Counted from the stretch's first letter, positions 35,998-48,893 are shown. The stretch is 64,000 nt of DNA from Cornus controversa (GCA_026545225.1 CM048846.1:17110001-17174000); one strand, 5' to 3'. Notes: a model not told the origin generated them from the sequence alone. A program made the numbers and translations.

Positions 35998-38306
35998 CAT
36001 ATTATATATAAACGAAAATTATTATAAAACAAAAACTTCTAACAGTTGCATCAAAAGTCAAAAAACTGAGGGCAAAGAGATTCATATGATATATAATTGC
36101 ATTGTCTTGCCACAAATTCAAAAGTCCAAAACCAAAGGGCAAAGAGCAGTAACACAAATTTAACTATTTTGAAAAGAACAAAAAAAAAACTCCATTATAA
36201 ACTTATGTTTACAATTAAAATAAATAAATCTAAAACCCTCTAGCTTTGCATTAGAATTATATATTGAGAAACACATAAGGAGATACATAATCTATGAAGT
36301 ACAGAGATGATACAAACAACCAACCAAATTGGTTCTATTCATCCTAAAAGTTTGAATCAAGACCAAAACACTTTCACCAATAATTAGTTGCAGTTCTTCA
36401 AATTTGTCCAAGTGAAATTGGTACCACCAAATTAGAACTCTAAGCCTATGAAAAACAGTAAAACACAAATAATTCTTTCATTTTTAGTAATAAGGATGGC
36501 ACATGCATGAATCAATTTCCAAAAAGAAATAACAAATAATATAAATTAAAGCACCCATAAGTAACCTTCTCAAAAAAAAAAAAAAAACGTAGCCATAAAT
36601 AACATGTTTGTGCTGGTGGTTCCTTACTGTTTGGTATATATTACAATTATTCAGAAAGTGACCTCACATATTAAACGGATCGGATTCTTACCGTATAATC
36701 AAATTCGATGATTATTCATGATTAAATTTGTGTCCGATTTAATAATCAAATATTCAATTCAATAACATGACTCGTTATAGACGTAATTTTTTTTTAAAAA
36801 AAATTGATTTCAAAAGCGAATAGCAAACAATGAGTAGAAAAAAAAAGGCAAAGAAAAGAACTCACAATTAAGCCGAGACGAAACCAAATTGAATGGTTGT
36901 TGATGAAATCCGATAGGTAGTTGAGGGTCGTTTTGCTTGGGAAAGGATTTTAGAGACTTGTAGTTGAGAGAAAGAGTGATTTTAGGTGTTTAGAGTTTTG
37001 CTCGGGTAATTCTATCTTTTTAATTTAAAAATAAAAAAAGGAAAAGGGAAGAGTGATTTTAGGTGTTTAGGGTTTTGCGGGTTATAATTTTATTTTTTTT
37101 TAATTCAGAAATAAAAAGAAAAGGGTTTGCTTGGGTAATTCTATTTTTTAATTTAAAAATAAAAAGAAAAGGTTTTTGCTTTTTTAAATTTAGAAATAAA
37201 AAGGAAGGGTTTTGCTTGAATAATTTATTTTTTTTTTAATTTTAAAATAAAAAAGAAAGAGTTTTGTTTGGATAATTATATTTTTTTAATTTTAAAATAA
37301 AAAAATTATTTAGGTAATTCTATTTTTTTAATTTAAAAATAAAAAAATTATTTAGGTAATTCTATTTTTTTAATTTAAAAATAAAAAAATAATATACTGA
37401 AACTAAAAAAATCTTTTTGGACTTTTAACAGTAGTATAAATATATACACACACTAGGGTAGCTTGATTCTCTCTCTATAGTTTCTCAAACTAGAATGGAG
37501 GGAAGCAAATGAGGAGGATGTATTTAAAGAGAGACTCCTTTTAAGTTGAGTGAATCGCATATAAGCTCTCTTGACTGATTGGTGTTGCACTTACATTCTT
37601 TGCACCTACTTAGTCAAAAGGTCAATGGTCACTATTGACTGTTAGTCAGATGACATGACTTACTAGTCAAAAGGTCAAAGTGTATGACACAACACGTCAG
37701 ATATTGTAAGGGTATTCTATGTTGCGACTTGTATGTGAGAAAGAAAATGGATTGAGTCTGCCCATAAATTAGAATAGTATGACCATCTGACGGGTTGCTC
37801 TGGGTTGTTCAACTTGAACTATGACTCTATTTTTTACATGTTCAAACAATTTTTTATATAATTAGTGTTGAGATTGAGTTGAAATTTTTTAATTCAAATT
37901 CAATTAGAATTGGGCAAAGAGGTTCCATCAACCTGAGTTCAACTCGAATTATAATTTTATTTTTTTATATATTTATACTTTAAATATACTATATATATTT
38001 CAAATTATGTGCGTGTTAGTGGTCTATTTGTTATTATGTCATAGAATGTAATGGCCAATATCCTCAATTATTTTAATTGTGAAAAAGTTATGATTATTCA
38101 TCATATAGTCTTTACAATAATTATGTTCATTGGTAGATGATGTGCATTCTAAAGACATAAAATAATGAGAAAGTAATCTATAAGTTTCATAAAGTCAATG
38201 TGGTATACAAGATGTTTATATGATAAAATCAGTGTTGTAATCCGAATTCTAACCTGAAATCTCAATCCGAGTTGCAAGCCCGAATTTAATCCGAGTTAAA
38301 AAAATT
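35998..38306. other. Intergenic, with a degenerate tandem repeat at 36975-37392
   Basis: Mostly AT-rich. At 36975-37392 about seven irregular units repeat the theme GGTTTTGCT..GGTAATTCTATTTTTTTAA followed by an ATTTAAAAATAAAAA-like stretch. The last units have a period of about 45 bp, the first about 75. No coding region is recognised. Confidence 0.5.
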
Positions 38307-39584
38307 GGACAAAATGCAATCACACCCCCTTAGGTTTGCCCTAAACACACTCATATACAAAATTTGCTTAAACTTACACTCATACCTTTGAGGTTTGGAG
38401 TTTGACCGCACACAACCACCAATTGAAATCCATCAGTCAAAAAATTATTTGAAATGTCTGTTTTACCCTTCACTAATTGAAAAGACATTTTTAACCTTAC
38501 TTTTCAGGTTAAAATATCATATTGCTCCCAACTTTTCTTTCTCACTTGACAAAATTACCTTTATTACCTTATTACTTTTCTCCCTCATCTCTCACCCTCA
38601 AAGCTCACTTTCTCTAATTCTTCCTCTCTTTCTCCTTTTTTTCTCTCTCTCTCTCCTCACTCAGTCTCTTTTTCTCTCTCTTCCTCCATCTCTTTCTCTT
38701 TCCCGAATGTGTCTGTCTACATCTAACCTCTCTTTTCTTTATTTTATCTACTTCTCTCTCTTAATTCTTCACCATTTTCTCTTTTTTCTTTTATTTTTTT
38801 TTCTCTTTCACCGTTTGCTATGGTTCACCATTTTCTCTTTTTTCTTTTATTTTTTTTTTCTCTTTCACCGTTTGCTATGGCAGTGCAGGTGAAAATTGGC
38901 AATGATAGCATGACTTTGGTGGTGGCAGTGGTGTCTCTGCAATAGTGAAGAGTGTTACAAGAGTACAAAAGTTTATTTGCAAATATGAGAAAGTTAAAAG
39001 AGGATATTTTGCATTTGGCCTTTTAGTACAAAGTATGCATACATTTATTTCAAAAAAAAAAAGTAGTGATGACACTCATAAAATTGAAAAGTAAGTACTG
39101 AAAAAAAGAAAAAAAAATCATCCAAGATTAATAATAAAGTAAATTTTAGCCTCAAAGTTTGAATTTCTTTAGATTGAATTTTATTTTTCAGTGACAACTA
39201 ATATTGGGTCATACACATAATAGAGAAATAATATAAATTATTTGCTAAATTGAATCACCAAAACACATTAGACTCTTTTCTTTATTTCACAATTCTTTTT
39301 TATAACTAAAAAACAAAACAAAAGAATTGAAAGAATTTTGTTGCCCCTACACTGAATTTAGGGGACACTAATATAGTAATATATCAGTTGAAGGGTTAAT
39401 TCAGTCATTTTATTTTAATAGATTTTTTAAATATAATATAGTTATTATATTGATGGGTAAAATTGTAATTTTTCATGCAAATTATTGATGCAATTTTGTT
39501 CAGGGGTGTGAGTGTAGATTTAAGCAAACTTTGTATATGAGTATGTTTAAGGCAAACCTCAGGGGGTATGAGTGCACTTTGCCC
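38307..39584. mobile_element. Long-TIR (MULE-like) non-autonomous element
   Basis: The two ends are inverted repeats of about 80 bp with scattered mismatches. At left it has ACCCCCTTAGGTTTGCCCTA then ACTCATATACAAAATTTGCT; at right, reverse complemented, ACCCCCTGAGGTTTGCCTTA then ACTCATATACAAAGTTTGCT. The flanks AAAAAAATT and TAAAAATTT are only a weak 9-bp duplication. The interior has CT-rich tracts and a tandem copy of about 57 bp (38767-38879). The 165-codon open frame here is low-complexity, not a gene. Confidence 0.75.
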
Positions 39585-41007
39585 TAAAAATTTTAAAATG
39601 GGTTGAACTAGAGTTGGTTAGTTTGGGTTGAAAGTAGGGTTAAGATTAGGTTAGGGTTGAATATTTTATACGTCGGGGTTCAATTCGAGTTATACCTCCA
39701 ACCTACCCAACCCGTTTGAGTTGCACCCATACCATCTAAGACATGAAATCGACTAGACTGAGTAGTGGTCGATCTATTCGGAGCTCAGCCCGGCGGCTCG
39801 TATAATCTAAGCATGCCAAGTTTTGAGTTAAGAGATGCAAAAATTAAGGAATCCAAAATGGTTTGAAAGAATCCGACAATTAGTTCAGAAGAATTCACAC
39901 AATCAAATGAACAGAAAATTTTGAAAATAAATTATGATCTCTCATAAATTTTGTCCTTCCATTCGTTTTCAATTACTTGAAAGATACAAACACGTGTGAA
40001 TAAAAACCTAATATTTATGTTTTTTTAGAGAGAGAAAGTAAGAAGAAATTTGTCAATGAAACATGGTGACGTTTTGAATCAAATCTAGTAGAAAATTTTA
40101 AAAGGATATTCAATAGCAGTGATTCACGGTCTTGAAAAGGTCACTCGATGTGTCTTTTTGAATAGCTAGAATGAATATTTTGTCTCGTAATATGCCAAAT
40201 ATATAATGACATTTATTAACTCATTTATATATCAATAACCAAAAAAAAAAAAAAAGATAAAAAGAAATGGAGAATGTATATAAAAAAAAAAATCTACACA
40301 CTTTAATAAGTGGCCAATAGCCCATTTGTCTGTGTTGCTCTATCGGGTCGGTCTTCCTTTGGGCCTTTTATTTTATGATTATATAAATAAGTGAATTGCA
40401 TCGGTCCAGTAGCCCATTTTTATTTAATTTCATTTGGGCCTGGGATATGCACCTTGGGGACCCGAAAAAGGAAAAAGAAAAATTACATCAATTTAATATT
40501 AATTTATACATATATGTACAAAGGTATATATATAATACATACGTATTGTATAAATGTATATGGATAAATGTATGTATAACATATATAGAGTCTTTATACG
40601 TCATTATTTGTTATATATAATATATACGTATTGTATAAATGTGTATGGGTAAATGTTTGTATAACGTATATAGAATATTTATATGTCATTATATATAACT
40701 TGTATATAATATAAATATATTAAATATATACAAGAGTATTAGAAGATCAAATAAGAAAACTAGAATTAGGGCTTTAAGAATGAAATATTAATTTATTATT
40801 TTTTAATAGAAAAAAGAGAAATAGGTGGAAGAGGGAAAATGAACTTGCATATGTAATATTTATTTTCTCCCCAGCATTGTAAGAATCTATCCAACTGATA
40901 CAAGTTTTCGATCCTAAGTCTATGGTTTGCTCTGGGTGATATTACATTTATAATATATTGAATATATGATATTATATATATCATACTAAATGTTTCATAT
41001 TCACATT
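39585..41007. other. Intergenic, AT-rich, no gene
   Basis: It contains iterated TATATATAATACATACGTATTGTATAAATG-like stretches (about 40520-40735), a degenerate two-copy repeat of roughly 100 bp. No coding signal is seen. Confidence 0.4.
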
Positions 41008-41335
41008 CATGATTTAGGCTTTTTTCATGCCAATTGATATCTACATTCATGATTCTTTCCTGTTTATCAATTTAAATGTGTTTGTTCAGTAATCGGTTTT
41101 GGTATTTCATCTATTGTGGTTGGGCAACAAAGATCCTGATAGTCAGTTTTCTTATTTTTCTTGTTTCTTCATCTTCATTTTTTGTACTCATGTTGTTTAA
41201 AAAGTTGTACATGGTTTGAAATTCTTCTGTCTGATTACATTAATAATAATGTGTATGTGGGATGTGTTCTTTTTGTAATTTTATACCTATGGAATGATTT
41301 TGGCATTAAAAAATTTCCTTTATTCTTAAATAAAA

Positions 41336-42430
41336 GGGTAAATTATTATGACATCTCCTGAATTTGTTTGCAATAATTATCAAGTGAATAAAATTTTTGC
41401 AAAAATAACTCTGACATCAGATTTTGTTGGACAAATGATATTAACTTATTATTGTGATTAATATTTTTATCCTTCCTATCTTAATAGTTCTTGAATGAAA
41501 AAAATTAACTAGAACAAGGAAAATTAAAAGACGATCATGCTCTCTCAGATCCTTCTAATTTTCTCTAATACCCATCTAACCATTTTCTTCTCTCTCTGTT
41601 TTCTCTCTCCATCGCTACTCCTGTCGTTCATCACCAATACCACCACCAGTGACAATGTGACATTGACAAATTACCAAGAGAGGGGCTCTCTATCTCTCTC
41701 TCTCTCAAACCTTTAAGAAAGACCCATCAAGAGAGGGAGCTCTCCACCACTTGTGACATTGGTTCATGAAGTTGGTCTTTACATCATATAGACCTCGAAA
41801 ATGAATGATGATCATAAAATGTGTGTATATTATACACAAATACATTCAATTTGTGTATGTGTGTATGGTGTGTGTATATATACATATATGTATGTATATG
41901 TGTGTATGTTGAATTTCATATCTGTGCAAACTACAAACATAAATGTGTATTTTTAGGTTTGTGAATTAAATTGATAATTGCGTATTAGTTATTAATTTAT
42001 TATTTCCAACAATATATTTTCAAGATTAAAATATGTTGATTAGTGTAATTTGTAAATAATTATGTTCAATATCTTATATCGAATAGAATACACTATATTA
42101 ACATGAGTTATACATTTAATATTTTAAATATTATATCATATAAATATTAAAAGGATTTTTTTCACTAAGTAAGGATTAATATTAGTATTAAGTATTAAAG
42201 GGGTTGATTTATCTTTTTACACTGATTAGATTAGTACAGATAATGGAGTAAAATAATTTAAGGGCAGTTTTGGTATTTTAAAAAAATTTGTAATGGTGCT
42301 AACCGTCTATTAATGAAAGTGGGGTACTGTGATTTCATAAAACCTTGAGGGAGGTTGACTCAATTTTTTTCAAAACTTTTATTTGATGGTAATTACTTCA
42401 AATTTCAGGGGAGACCAGAGTAATTTACCC
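41336..42430. mobile_element. MULE-like TIR element (1095 bp) with perfect 9-bp TSD
   Basis: Inverted ends GGGTAAATTATTATGACATC and, from the right, GGGTAAATTACTCTGGTCTC, both continuing to CCTGAA. Perfect 9-bp target duplications TAAATAAAA lie at 41327-41335 and 42431-42439. The paralogous site near 62450 (TTATTCTTAGAAAAAAAAGG) lacks the element, confirming the insertion. No transposase frame. Confidence 0.9.
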
Positions 42431-42557
42431 TAAATAAAAAGTTATATACTAACTGAAAATAAATAAAAATTAAAAAAAATAAAAGAGGGGGAAACCATTA
42501 TTGGGGTACCCTTGGTACTATAGCTTTTCTGTAGTTCATTCCATTGTCCATAATTAG

Positions 42558-42787
42558 GGTTGCAAATTAGTGTTGTAAATGAGTCGAGTTATTCGCGAAT
42601 CGTTCGGGCTTAGCTCATTAAAAGCTCGGCTTACGTTCGCTTACTTAATAAACGAACCGAGCTCAAACGAAATTATGAAGCTCGATTTGTAAACGAGCCA
42701 AGTCTGAACAACAGACTCGGCTTGTTTATTCGTGAACATGATACAAACAGAGCTTTATAATAGATTCACAAACAAGATTGATTACAA

Positions 42788-42840
<53 letters not shown>

Positions 42841-43257
42841 CTTTAGCCCAGCCCAACCAAATCAATAAAATGGATTACCAAACTTTTTAAAAATAAAATG
42901 GACCAAGTCCAAGAGAATTAATATAGCTCAAACCTAAGCCCATGTTCTGAAAGCCCGTCTAGTTATATATTCTTTCACTACTCAATTCCTCTCAACCATT
43001 ATATATATATATATATAGCATATAACTTTAGCCCAGCCCAACCAAATCAATAAAATGGATTACGAAACTTTTTAAAAATAAAATGGACCAAGTCCAAGAG
43101 AACTAACATAGCTCAAACCTAAGCCCATGTTCTGAAAGCCCGTCTAGTTATATATTCTTTAACTACTCAATTCCTCTCAACCCTAGACGCACAGCCCGCA
43201 CTCCTCTCTCTACGTCCTAAGTCCCAACTCACGACCGCCGATCTCTATTTTGTGCTT

Positions 43258-43292
<35 letters not shown>

Positions 43293-43670
43293 GCATGAGA
43301 GGATGGTGACGATGGCTTTGGCGAGATCGGAGTAGTGGCTTTGACGAGATCGGTGATTTTTCAGGTATTTCTTCTTTTTATAATTTTGTATGAATTTTCT
43401 TTTGATGGAAATTTAGTTTTAGACAGATATGTGCATTGTGCATATGCGTGTGTGTAATATGTGTATGACAGATCTGTGCATGTGTATGTAACATGTGTAT
43501 GATAGATCTGTGTATGTGTGTGTTTTGTGTGTGTAATATCTGTATCTCTATAGGAGTTTCGAGCCGAGAAACTCGTGAACCTGACACTTGAGGTTGGAGC
43601 CCGAGGTTGGAGGTCGATTCGAGCTCGAACACCCTCCTACACTCGAACCGAGCTCAAACATGCCACTATT
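42558..43670. mobile_element. Insertion of about 1.1 kb inside the UGT relic
   Basis: It separates two pieces of UGT sequence that are contiguous in the intact gene. Both ends are rich in GAGCTCGG/CGAGC words: TAGTGTTGTAAATGAG near the left and, from the right, TAGTGGCATGTTTGAG, an imperfect inverted repeat. The target duplication is unclear. Inside are an (AT)n tract of about 50 bp (42790-42839), a direct repeat of about 163 bp (42837-42997 and 43021-43183) and a (CT)n run at about 43258-43288. Confidence 0.65.
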
Positions 43671-43908
43671 CGATAATCAATCTCATCGTCTTCTCTATAA
43701 CCTCAACTAACAAAGCATCCTTACTCATTCCCATCTCTCATCTCTCTAATTCAATCTTCTCTCCCTCTAATTCTACCTTATCTCTCATTCAACTCAACTA
43801 CAACACATCTAATGTTGTGTATTTGATTAATTTTACGTTCTTGAAAATTGCAGGAGTCTCAACCTGAACACATTGTAACGGGAACTGATGCGCGCGGACG
43901 ACTTAACT

Positions 43909-44011
43909 GAACCTGAACACATTGTAACGGATGCACTGACGACTGAACAAGTGCTTGTAAGACACGATCTAACGGTTCAGTCGTCGGCTCATCTGTTACA
44001 ATGTCAGGTTC
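43909..44011. repeat. Short foldback (inverted repeat) with 26-nt loop
   Basis: The left arm 43909-43948 (GAACCTGAACACATTGTAAC then TGACGACTGAAC) pairs with the right arm 43975-44011 (GTTCAGTCGTCGG then TGTTACAATGTCAGGTTC) with few mismatches and a 3-base bulge. The word CCTGAACACATTGTAACGG also occurs as a direct repeat just upstream (43863). It may be a tiny MITE or a transcribed hairpin. Confidence 0.65.
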
Positions 44012-44322
44012 ATACTCTTGCAATCAATTTTGTAAATTTACTCTCTAAATGTCATTTTATTAAATGATACAGGAATTGTCTAAAACTATAAAATATATAT
44101 TCAGAATAGCCAACATGCATGTTTATTTATATTGTTTGTAAATGGAACTGGGAATTGATCACCAACATGTGCATTTACATAGCCTATACCCAAAAGGAGC
44201 ACAAATATGATCACACACAATTCCAAGGTGGTATTATATGTAGCTATAACTATGATACATTATTAGTTATAAGCCCATTTTTGGTCTCTCCATATTGAAT
44301 AAGTACGATCTTTTTTTCATAG

Positions 44323-44812
44323 AAACTAGATGGTAAAGAAGCAAGAATTACAGATTATTTTGATGTGGTTGGTGGCACAAGCACCGGAGGATTAAAGCCG
44401 GCGGTGCACACAGCTCCTAACATTGCAAAAAGAGACTTTGATGTTTTTCATTGAAAATTCTCTGAATGTTTGAGGTTGAATTTCATGCAATACGTACCTT
44501 GGTATAAAAATTGAATTAAGTTACCAACTAATACAATCTTATTCCACTGTTTAATTTATATGGCTTTTGATGGTTTTTGTAATGCAGAAGACCTCTTTTA
44601 AGAGCTAGAATGATGGTGAAGGATCTGATTGGACCTAATGCGAACCATCTTTTGAGTGAAAAGAATCAGCCTAACCTTGACTAATTTGGTCATTCATAGC
44701 TTTGATGTAAAAAGACTTCATCATCCTACAGTCTTCTCCACTAATGAGGTCATTTTCTAAACTCTTCTTAGTTTAAGTATACATGATAATGTGGATCATC
44801 AATTTTACACAC

Positions 44813-44860
<48 letters not shown>

Positions 44861-45329
44861 TCAATATTTTATCCATGCACCTTTACGTATTCCGTGATGC
44901 ATTTGGAAGGGTTGAGATCAACAGTGGATTTCACCTGCTGCAGAATTGATTTCAGCCCTCTGTACAGGTCATTGGAAAATTTTTAACACACACACATATA
45001 TATATATATATGTACGTATATAGGGAGTGATGAGAATCATAAGATCAGTCCAGTAGTAGGTCCCACAAAATACAGGTCACGGAAACATTTTAACTCTCGT
45101 TTGTGTGTGTCTACACAATAGAAAAATCAAAAGTAATATTTGCTTGTGCCTTGTGCAGGGGAAATCAGACATCTCTAAGGATGCAAACATATGCATTAGC
45201 TCAACAACTACACCTACATTTTTCCCACCACATTATTTTGAAGTTCATGATACTAGAGGGTGTTTGAGGACTTTTCACCTTGTTGATGGTGTTGTTGCCA
45301 CTAGCAATCCAATTTATGTGTGTTTGTGA
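44323..45329 (+). pseudogene. Patatin-like phospholipase pseudogene (three pseudo-exons)
   Basis: 44323-44454 encodes [20 protein letters not shown], then GG and [10 protein letters not shown]. This holds the patatin GTSTG nucleophile elbow, followed by a premature stop. 44588-44758 encodes VKDLIGPN and, after a frame change, TLTNLVIHSFDVKRLHHPTV. 45159-45329 encodes ISKDANICISSTTTPTFFPP, HYFEVHDTRG and FHLVDGVVATSNP. In patatins the catalytic Asp is in DGG/DGA; here it is DGV. Splice-site-like AG/GT borders remain. The first exon with the oxyanion-hole DGGG motif and the C-terminus were not found. Plant patatins are lipid acyl hydrolases; this copy cannot make one. Confidence 0.85.
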
Positions 45330-45339
45330 ACTTGAGCTA

Positions 45340-48300
45340 TGCAGAAATATATTCAATGGGCAATAAGCAAAGGGCTTCTAGTCCAATGTTTAACATCCCC
45401 GTCTTCAAAGAGGGAGGAGGGGTTTGAGCTCCGGTGCAGACAAAAAATGTCTCTCAATTAAGAAAAAAACATATATATTCAATGGACAATATATTGATTT
45501 GTTTGCGACATTGTTGGTTATTAGTAGAGAATCTCAAAAGTAGTCCAAAGAAAATTCAGATTTTTCCCTGTAATCTTTCACTAGGGAGTAGGGACGGGAA
45601 CATTGAAGAGTGACAAGAAATAAAGTGAAACTGCAAAATGGGGAGTTCTCAAAAGGTCGAGCCACAATGGAAAAAGTCTTATAGTTGATGCATTTACTTA
45701 AGCTAGTGCTCGCATGGTTTGATTTTCACATGCCTGTGTCTTACAAGCACTTGGTTCTAACTTCTAACCACAACTACCTTTGTATCCAAGTCTGGTTACT
45801 TCAATCCATTATATACATATGTGTGTATATATATATATATTTCATTATTGCTTTATTGGTTCTTGATGACTATAATGACGATTAATTTTCTTGCAAGAGG
45901 ATGAGCGACAGGGCAACATTGCATCTCTCAATGTCTCAAAAGAATATAAAAATCCTCATCACAATTGGAGAAACATAATCAATTAATCATAAAATAAGAC
46001 GCCTCCAGAGAAACTAATCTATTATATTGAAACAAGTCACAACAATTCTAAATTCACACTAATTTCACTCTGACAAGAACTTGATGCGGAATATTTCATG
46101 CTTATTCTTGTGACTTTTCATCCAATTGTTACAAACTCAACCGAAAGAACACAAATATTTTTCAAATATTTTGTCTTTTTCGTAGTGATCGTTTCTCATC
46201 CTCATCAGATAAAAGCAAGTAGTGTCAATGAATCACATTTGTTGCTCTAATCAAACTGTATGTCTTGATGTAAACTTTGATGATCTTGTTGATCAAATTG
46301 AGAAAAGCATCACAATTTAAACACTCCGTATTTGTGTGCTTTCAAAAAATATAAACAGGAGAATAAAAATTCTATGTTGAAAAATATCTACAATGCTTTC
46401 TCTATCTAATTTTTTTTTTTTTTTTGGATATATATGAAAAGTTTCCTGAAAGCATTAACTAGAGAATAAACATGTGAGGGTTTATATAGATAATAAAACC
46501 TAATTTTCTTTGAAAAACAAGTTAAAAATAATATGAAACGAATTCTGATTTTTAAAAAAAGTTCAGAGTCAAATCCGAGTCAAAACAGGACAAAGGAAGC
46601 AAAATCACCAGATCAGAAGACATGGACTGGTCCAACCCATCCTTGGATCGATCTAGCCCTTCTGAAATCTCATATTAAGGTACTGACACCTCATGGACTG
46701 TCGAGCTAAACCTTGAACCTGTTCAACTGTGTTGGTGACCAATTTTGATGTCTTGAGAGCTCTTGGACTAGTCTAGGTAAGACTTGAACTGGTCCAACTT
46801 TGAAAAATATGAAATTGTGACTCTAAAACTTTATATTTCAAGATCAGAAACTAAGTTTTCAAAACCTAAGTGTCCTCACCAACTTACTTGGACTAAATGA
46901 TGCTCAAATCATGATCAACGGTGTTCATGCTCACTTATAGTCACAGAATACTTCATTCAATCAAAGTCTTTGTTGAAGCACTCTTTAGATGATGCATTGA
47001 TGAAGAATACTTTCAAAGCTCTCAATCTTCAACATCACGATCGATTACAAAAATATGAATGAAAGATTACAACTCGATCATACTTAGTTTTGACACTGAA
47101 TATTGTCAATTACAAATATATATGTCACAAGTTCGAGAGGATCAAAACGTTATAGTATCTTCATCGTTCAAACTCAAGAGAAAAGACGAAGCAGAAGGGA
47201 GTTAATCGATTGACCGTTGGGACTTTCACCAGAACCATGGCATTGTGAATTATTATCTCTCCTTTTCCTTCTCTTCTTCCTTTCCTTCTCCATTACCAGC
47301 CCTAATTTTCTATCTTTCACAAGTTATTCAGATTTTTCCCTTTCTTCTTATTATTCTCCGTCTTTATTTTCTCTCTCTCTCTCTCTAGAGTGAATTTATC
47401 ACACGGGAACAAGAACAAAATTCCTCATTGTTCCACCTATCGAATTACAATAAACACGCTTGATTTGTGTATGGTTTAATTGGATTGGACTTATTGATTC
47501 GAACATCGTGCATATCAGATATGGATTGATTGAGTGAAGATCCGTTGAATTATCCGATCTGATCGAATTGTTTCTTATGCTCATCAGATTCAGATCGGAT
47601 TGGCCCTGATGATGTCCATATTTGATCTATTTACAAGTCTTAGTATAAGTAGCTACTGTCATTTGTGTGGAGAAATCTACACCTGTAGAACTTTTCAAAA
47701 TAGTGAAGAGCAATACGTCTAGAAAGAATCAAGAAGATGAAGACGTCTCTCAACACAAACTTTTTTCAATTATAAAAACTTTTCAAAAATAAAAACCTTA
47801 CAAAATAGAAAGTTACCAACTTTTCATATTTAGAATTTTTTAAAATAGTTTTGGAAACTTCAAATCCTAAGAAAGATGAGACACATCGCAATTGGCACGA
47901 GAAGCTCTCATTTACTTTCATGACTTATTGCACCTCAGTCCCCACATCGGTTGGTGCGACTCCACATACGGGGAACAAATTTTTGAGAATAATATTATCT
48001 TAGATGTACAGGATCCAATTTTCTTTATGTAAAACTTGTTGTGCTAGTGTATGATTTGTAACTAAAGGATCCATATTAAAAATGCATATTTGGACTGAAC
48101 ATGTATAGAAATTAAATTTCCAGGATGAATAGCTGTTACAACTTACAACATGACTTAATTGATATACATTGCTAAATGAAACATGCAGAATAAATCCCTA
48201 GTATAAAAAAAATGATATCATGACCTCTAATTCCCATGAAAAGGAACTAGTGAAAATCATATACATTTAAAAAAGAAAAAGAAAAATGTAACAATTTAAA

Positions 48301-48413
48301 AAAGAAAAAAAAAAAAAGGGTCATGCCTTGCATTCTAAAATAAAATATATTTCACAAAATTCCTAACAATCTAAATACAAAAAGATTTTATTAAAGTGCC
48401 ATCATTTCTTAAA
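45340..48413. other. Intergenic, with a likely decayed LTR at about 46000-47150
   Basis: 46600-46810 has repeated GGACTGGTCCAAC/GAACTGGTCCAAC words in a context (CTTGATGTAAACTTTGATGA near 46262) resembling the LTRs of Copia-type elements; termini were not resolved. AGTCCCCACATCGGTTGG at about 47937 resembles the start of the TRIM LTR at 58126. A short CT-rich tract is at about 47371. No gene is recognised. Confidence 0.35.
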
Positions 48414-48893
48414 GGGTAAAATGCAAAAAACACTCTTACTATATGCAAATGTGCAAAAACCCTTGCAGTGCAAAAAAAAAATCCCTCACTATTTACAAAA
48501 TGTGCAAATAAGAACATTTTGTCAATTTAACAATTAAAATGTCTAAAACACTCTTATACTCTACTGTCATGTTTGAATGTCCAAAAATGACTCATTCAAA
48601 TATTAATTTTTTATTTATTTAAAAAATGTACGAATACTTTCTTATTTTCACTTATTGAACCCATGTAAAATAATAAAATAATTAAAATATATTTTTAATT
48701 CATATAAAAATAAAAATAAGAAATATTACATCCAAACATTGCACAAAGGTTTAAGGGCTATGAGGGTATTTAGGTTATTTGAAAAGAGTTTTGACAAAGA
48801 GAAGTGTTTACACCAATTGTAAAAGTATAAAAAATTATAAGAGAATTTTTTACACATTTTATATGTAATGAGAGTATTTTTTAGACTTTACCC
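48414..48893. mobile_element. MULE-like MITE (480 bp)
   Basis: Ends GGGTAAAATGCAAAAAACAC and, from the right, GGGTAAAGTCTAAAAAATAC are inverted repeats. The flanks TTTCTTAAA and TTTCCTTAA match at 7 of 9. Related to the element at 13324-14470 by its termini and internal TGCAAAAA words. Confidence 0.65.

Larger units (their letters stand above)
41008..43705. pseudogene. Broken second copy of the quinone reductase 3' UTR and UGT 3' end
   Basis: 41008-41335 closely matches 62066-62440, downstream of the quinone reductase stop (shared CCAATTGATATCTACATTCA and TGTATGTGGGATGTGTTC). 42431-42524 matches the following intergenic bases (TATTGGGGTACCC). 42528-42557 then matches the UGT C-terminal coding region; on the minus strand it encodes MDNGMNYRK (intact gene: MERNGMNYRK). 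After another insertion, 43671-43705 encodes EVIEKTMRLI (intact: EVIEKTVRLI). Order and orientation are preserved. The copy is fragmentary and non-functional. Confidence 0.85.

Noticed and set aside
38395..38892. 165-codon frame rich in Phe/Leu/Ser
   Set aside because: Low-complexity CT-rich sequence with a 57-bp internal duplication inside a TIR element; no domain or gene context.
45360..45470. Possible tRNA-derived SINE (GGTTTGAGCTCCGG resembles a B box)
   Set aside because: No matching A box, no 3' tail and no target duplication could be found.
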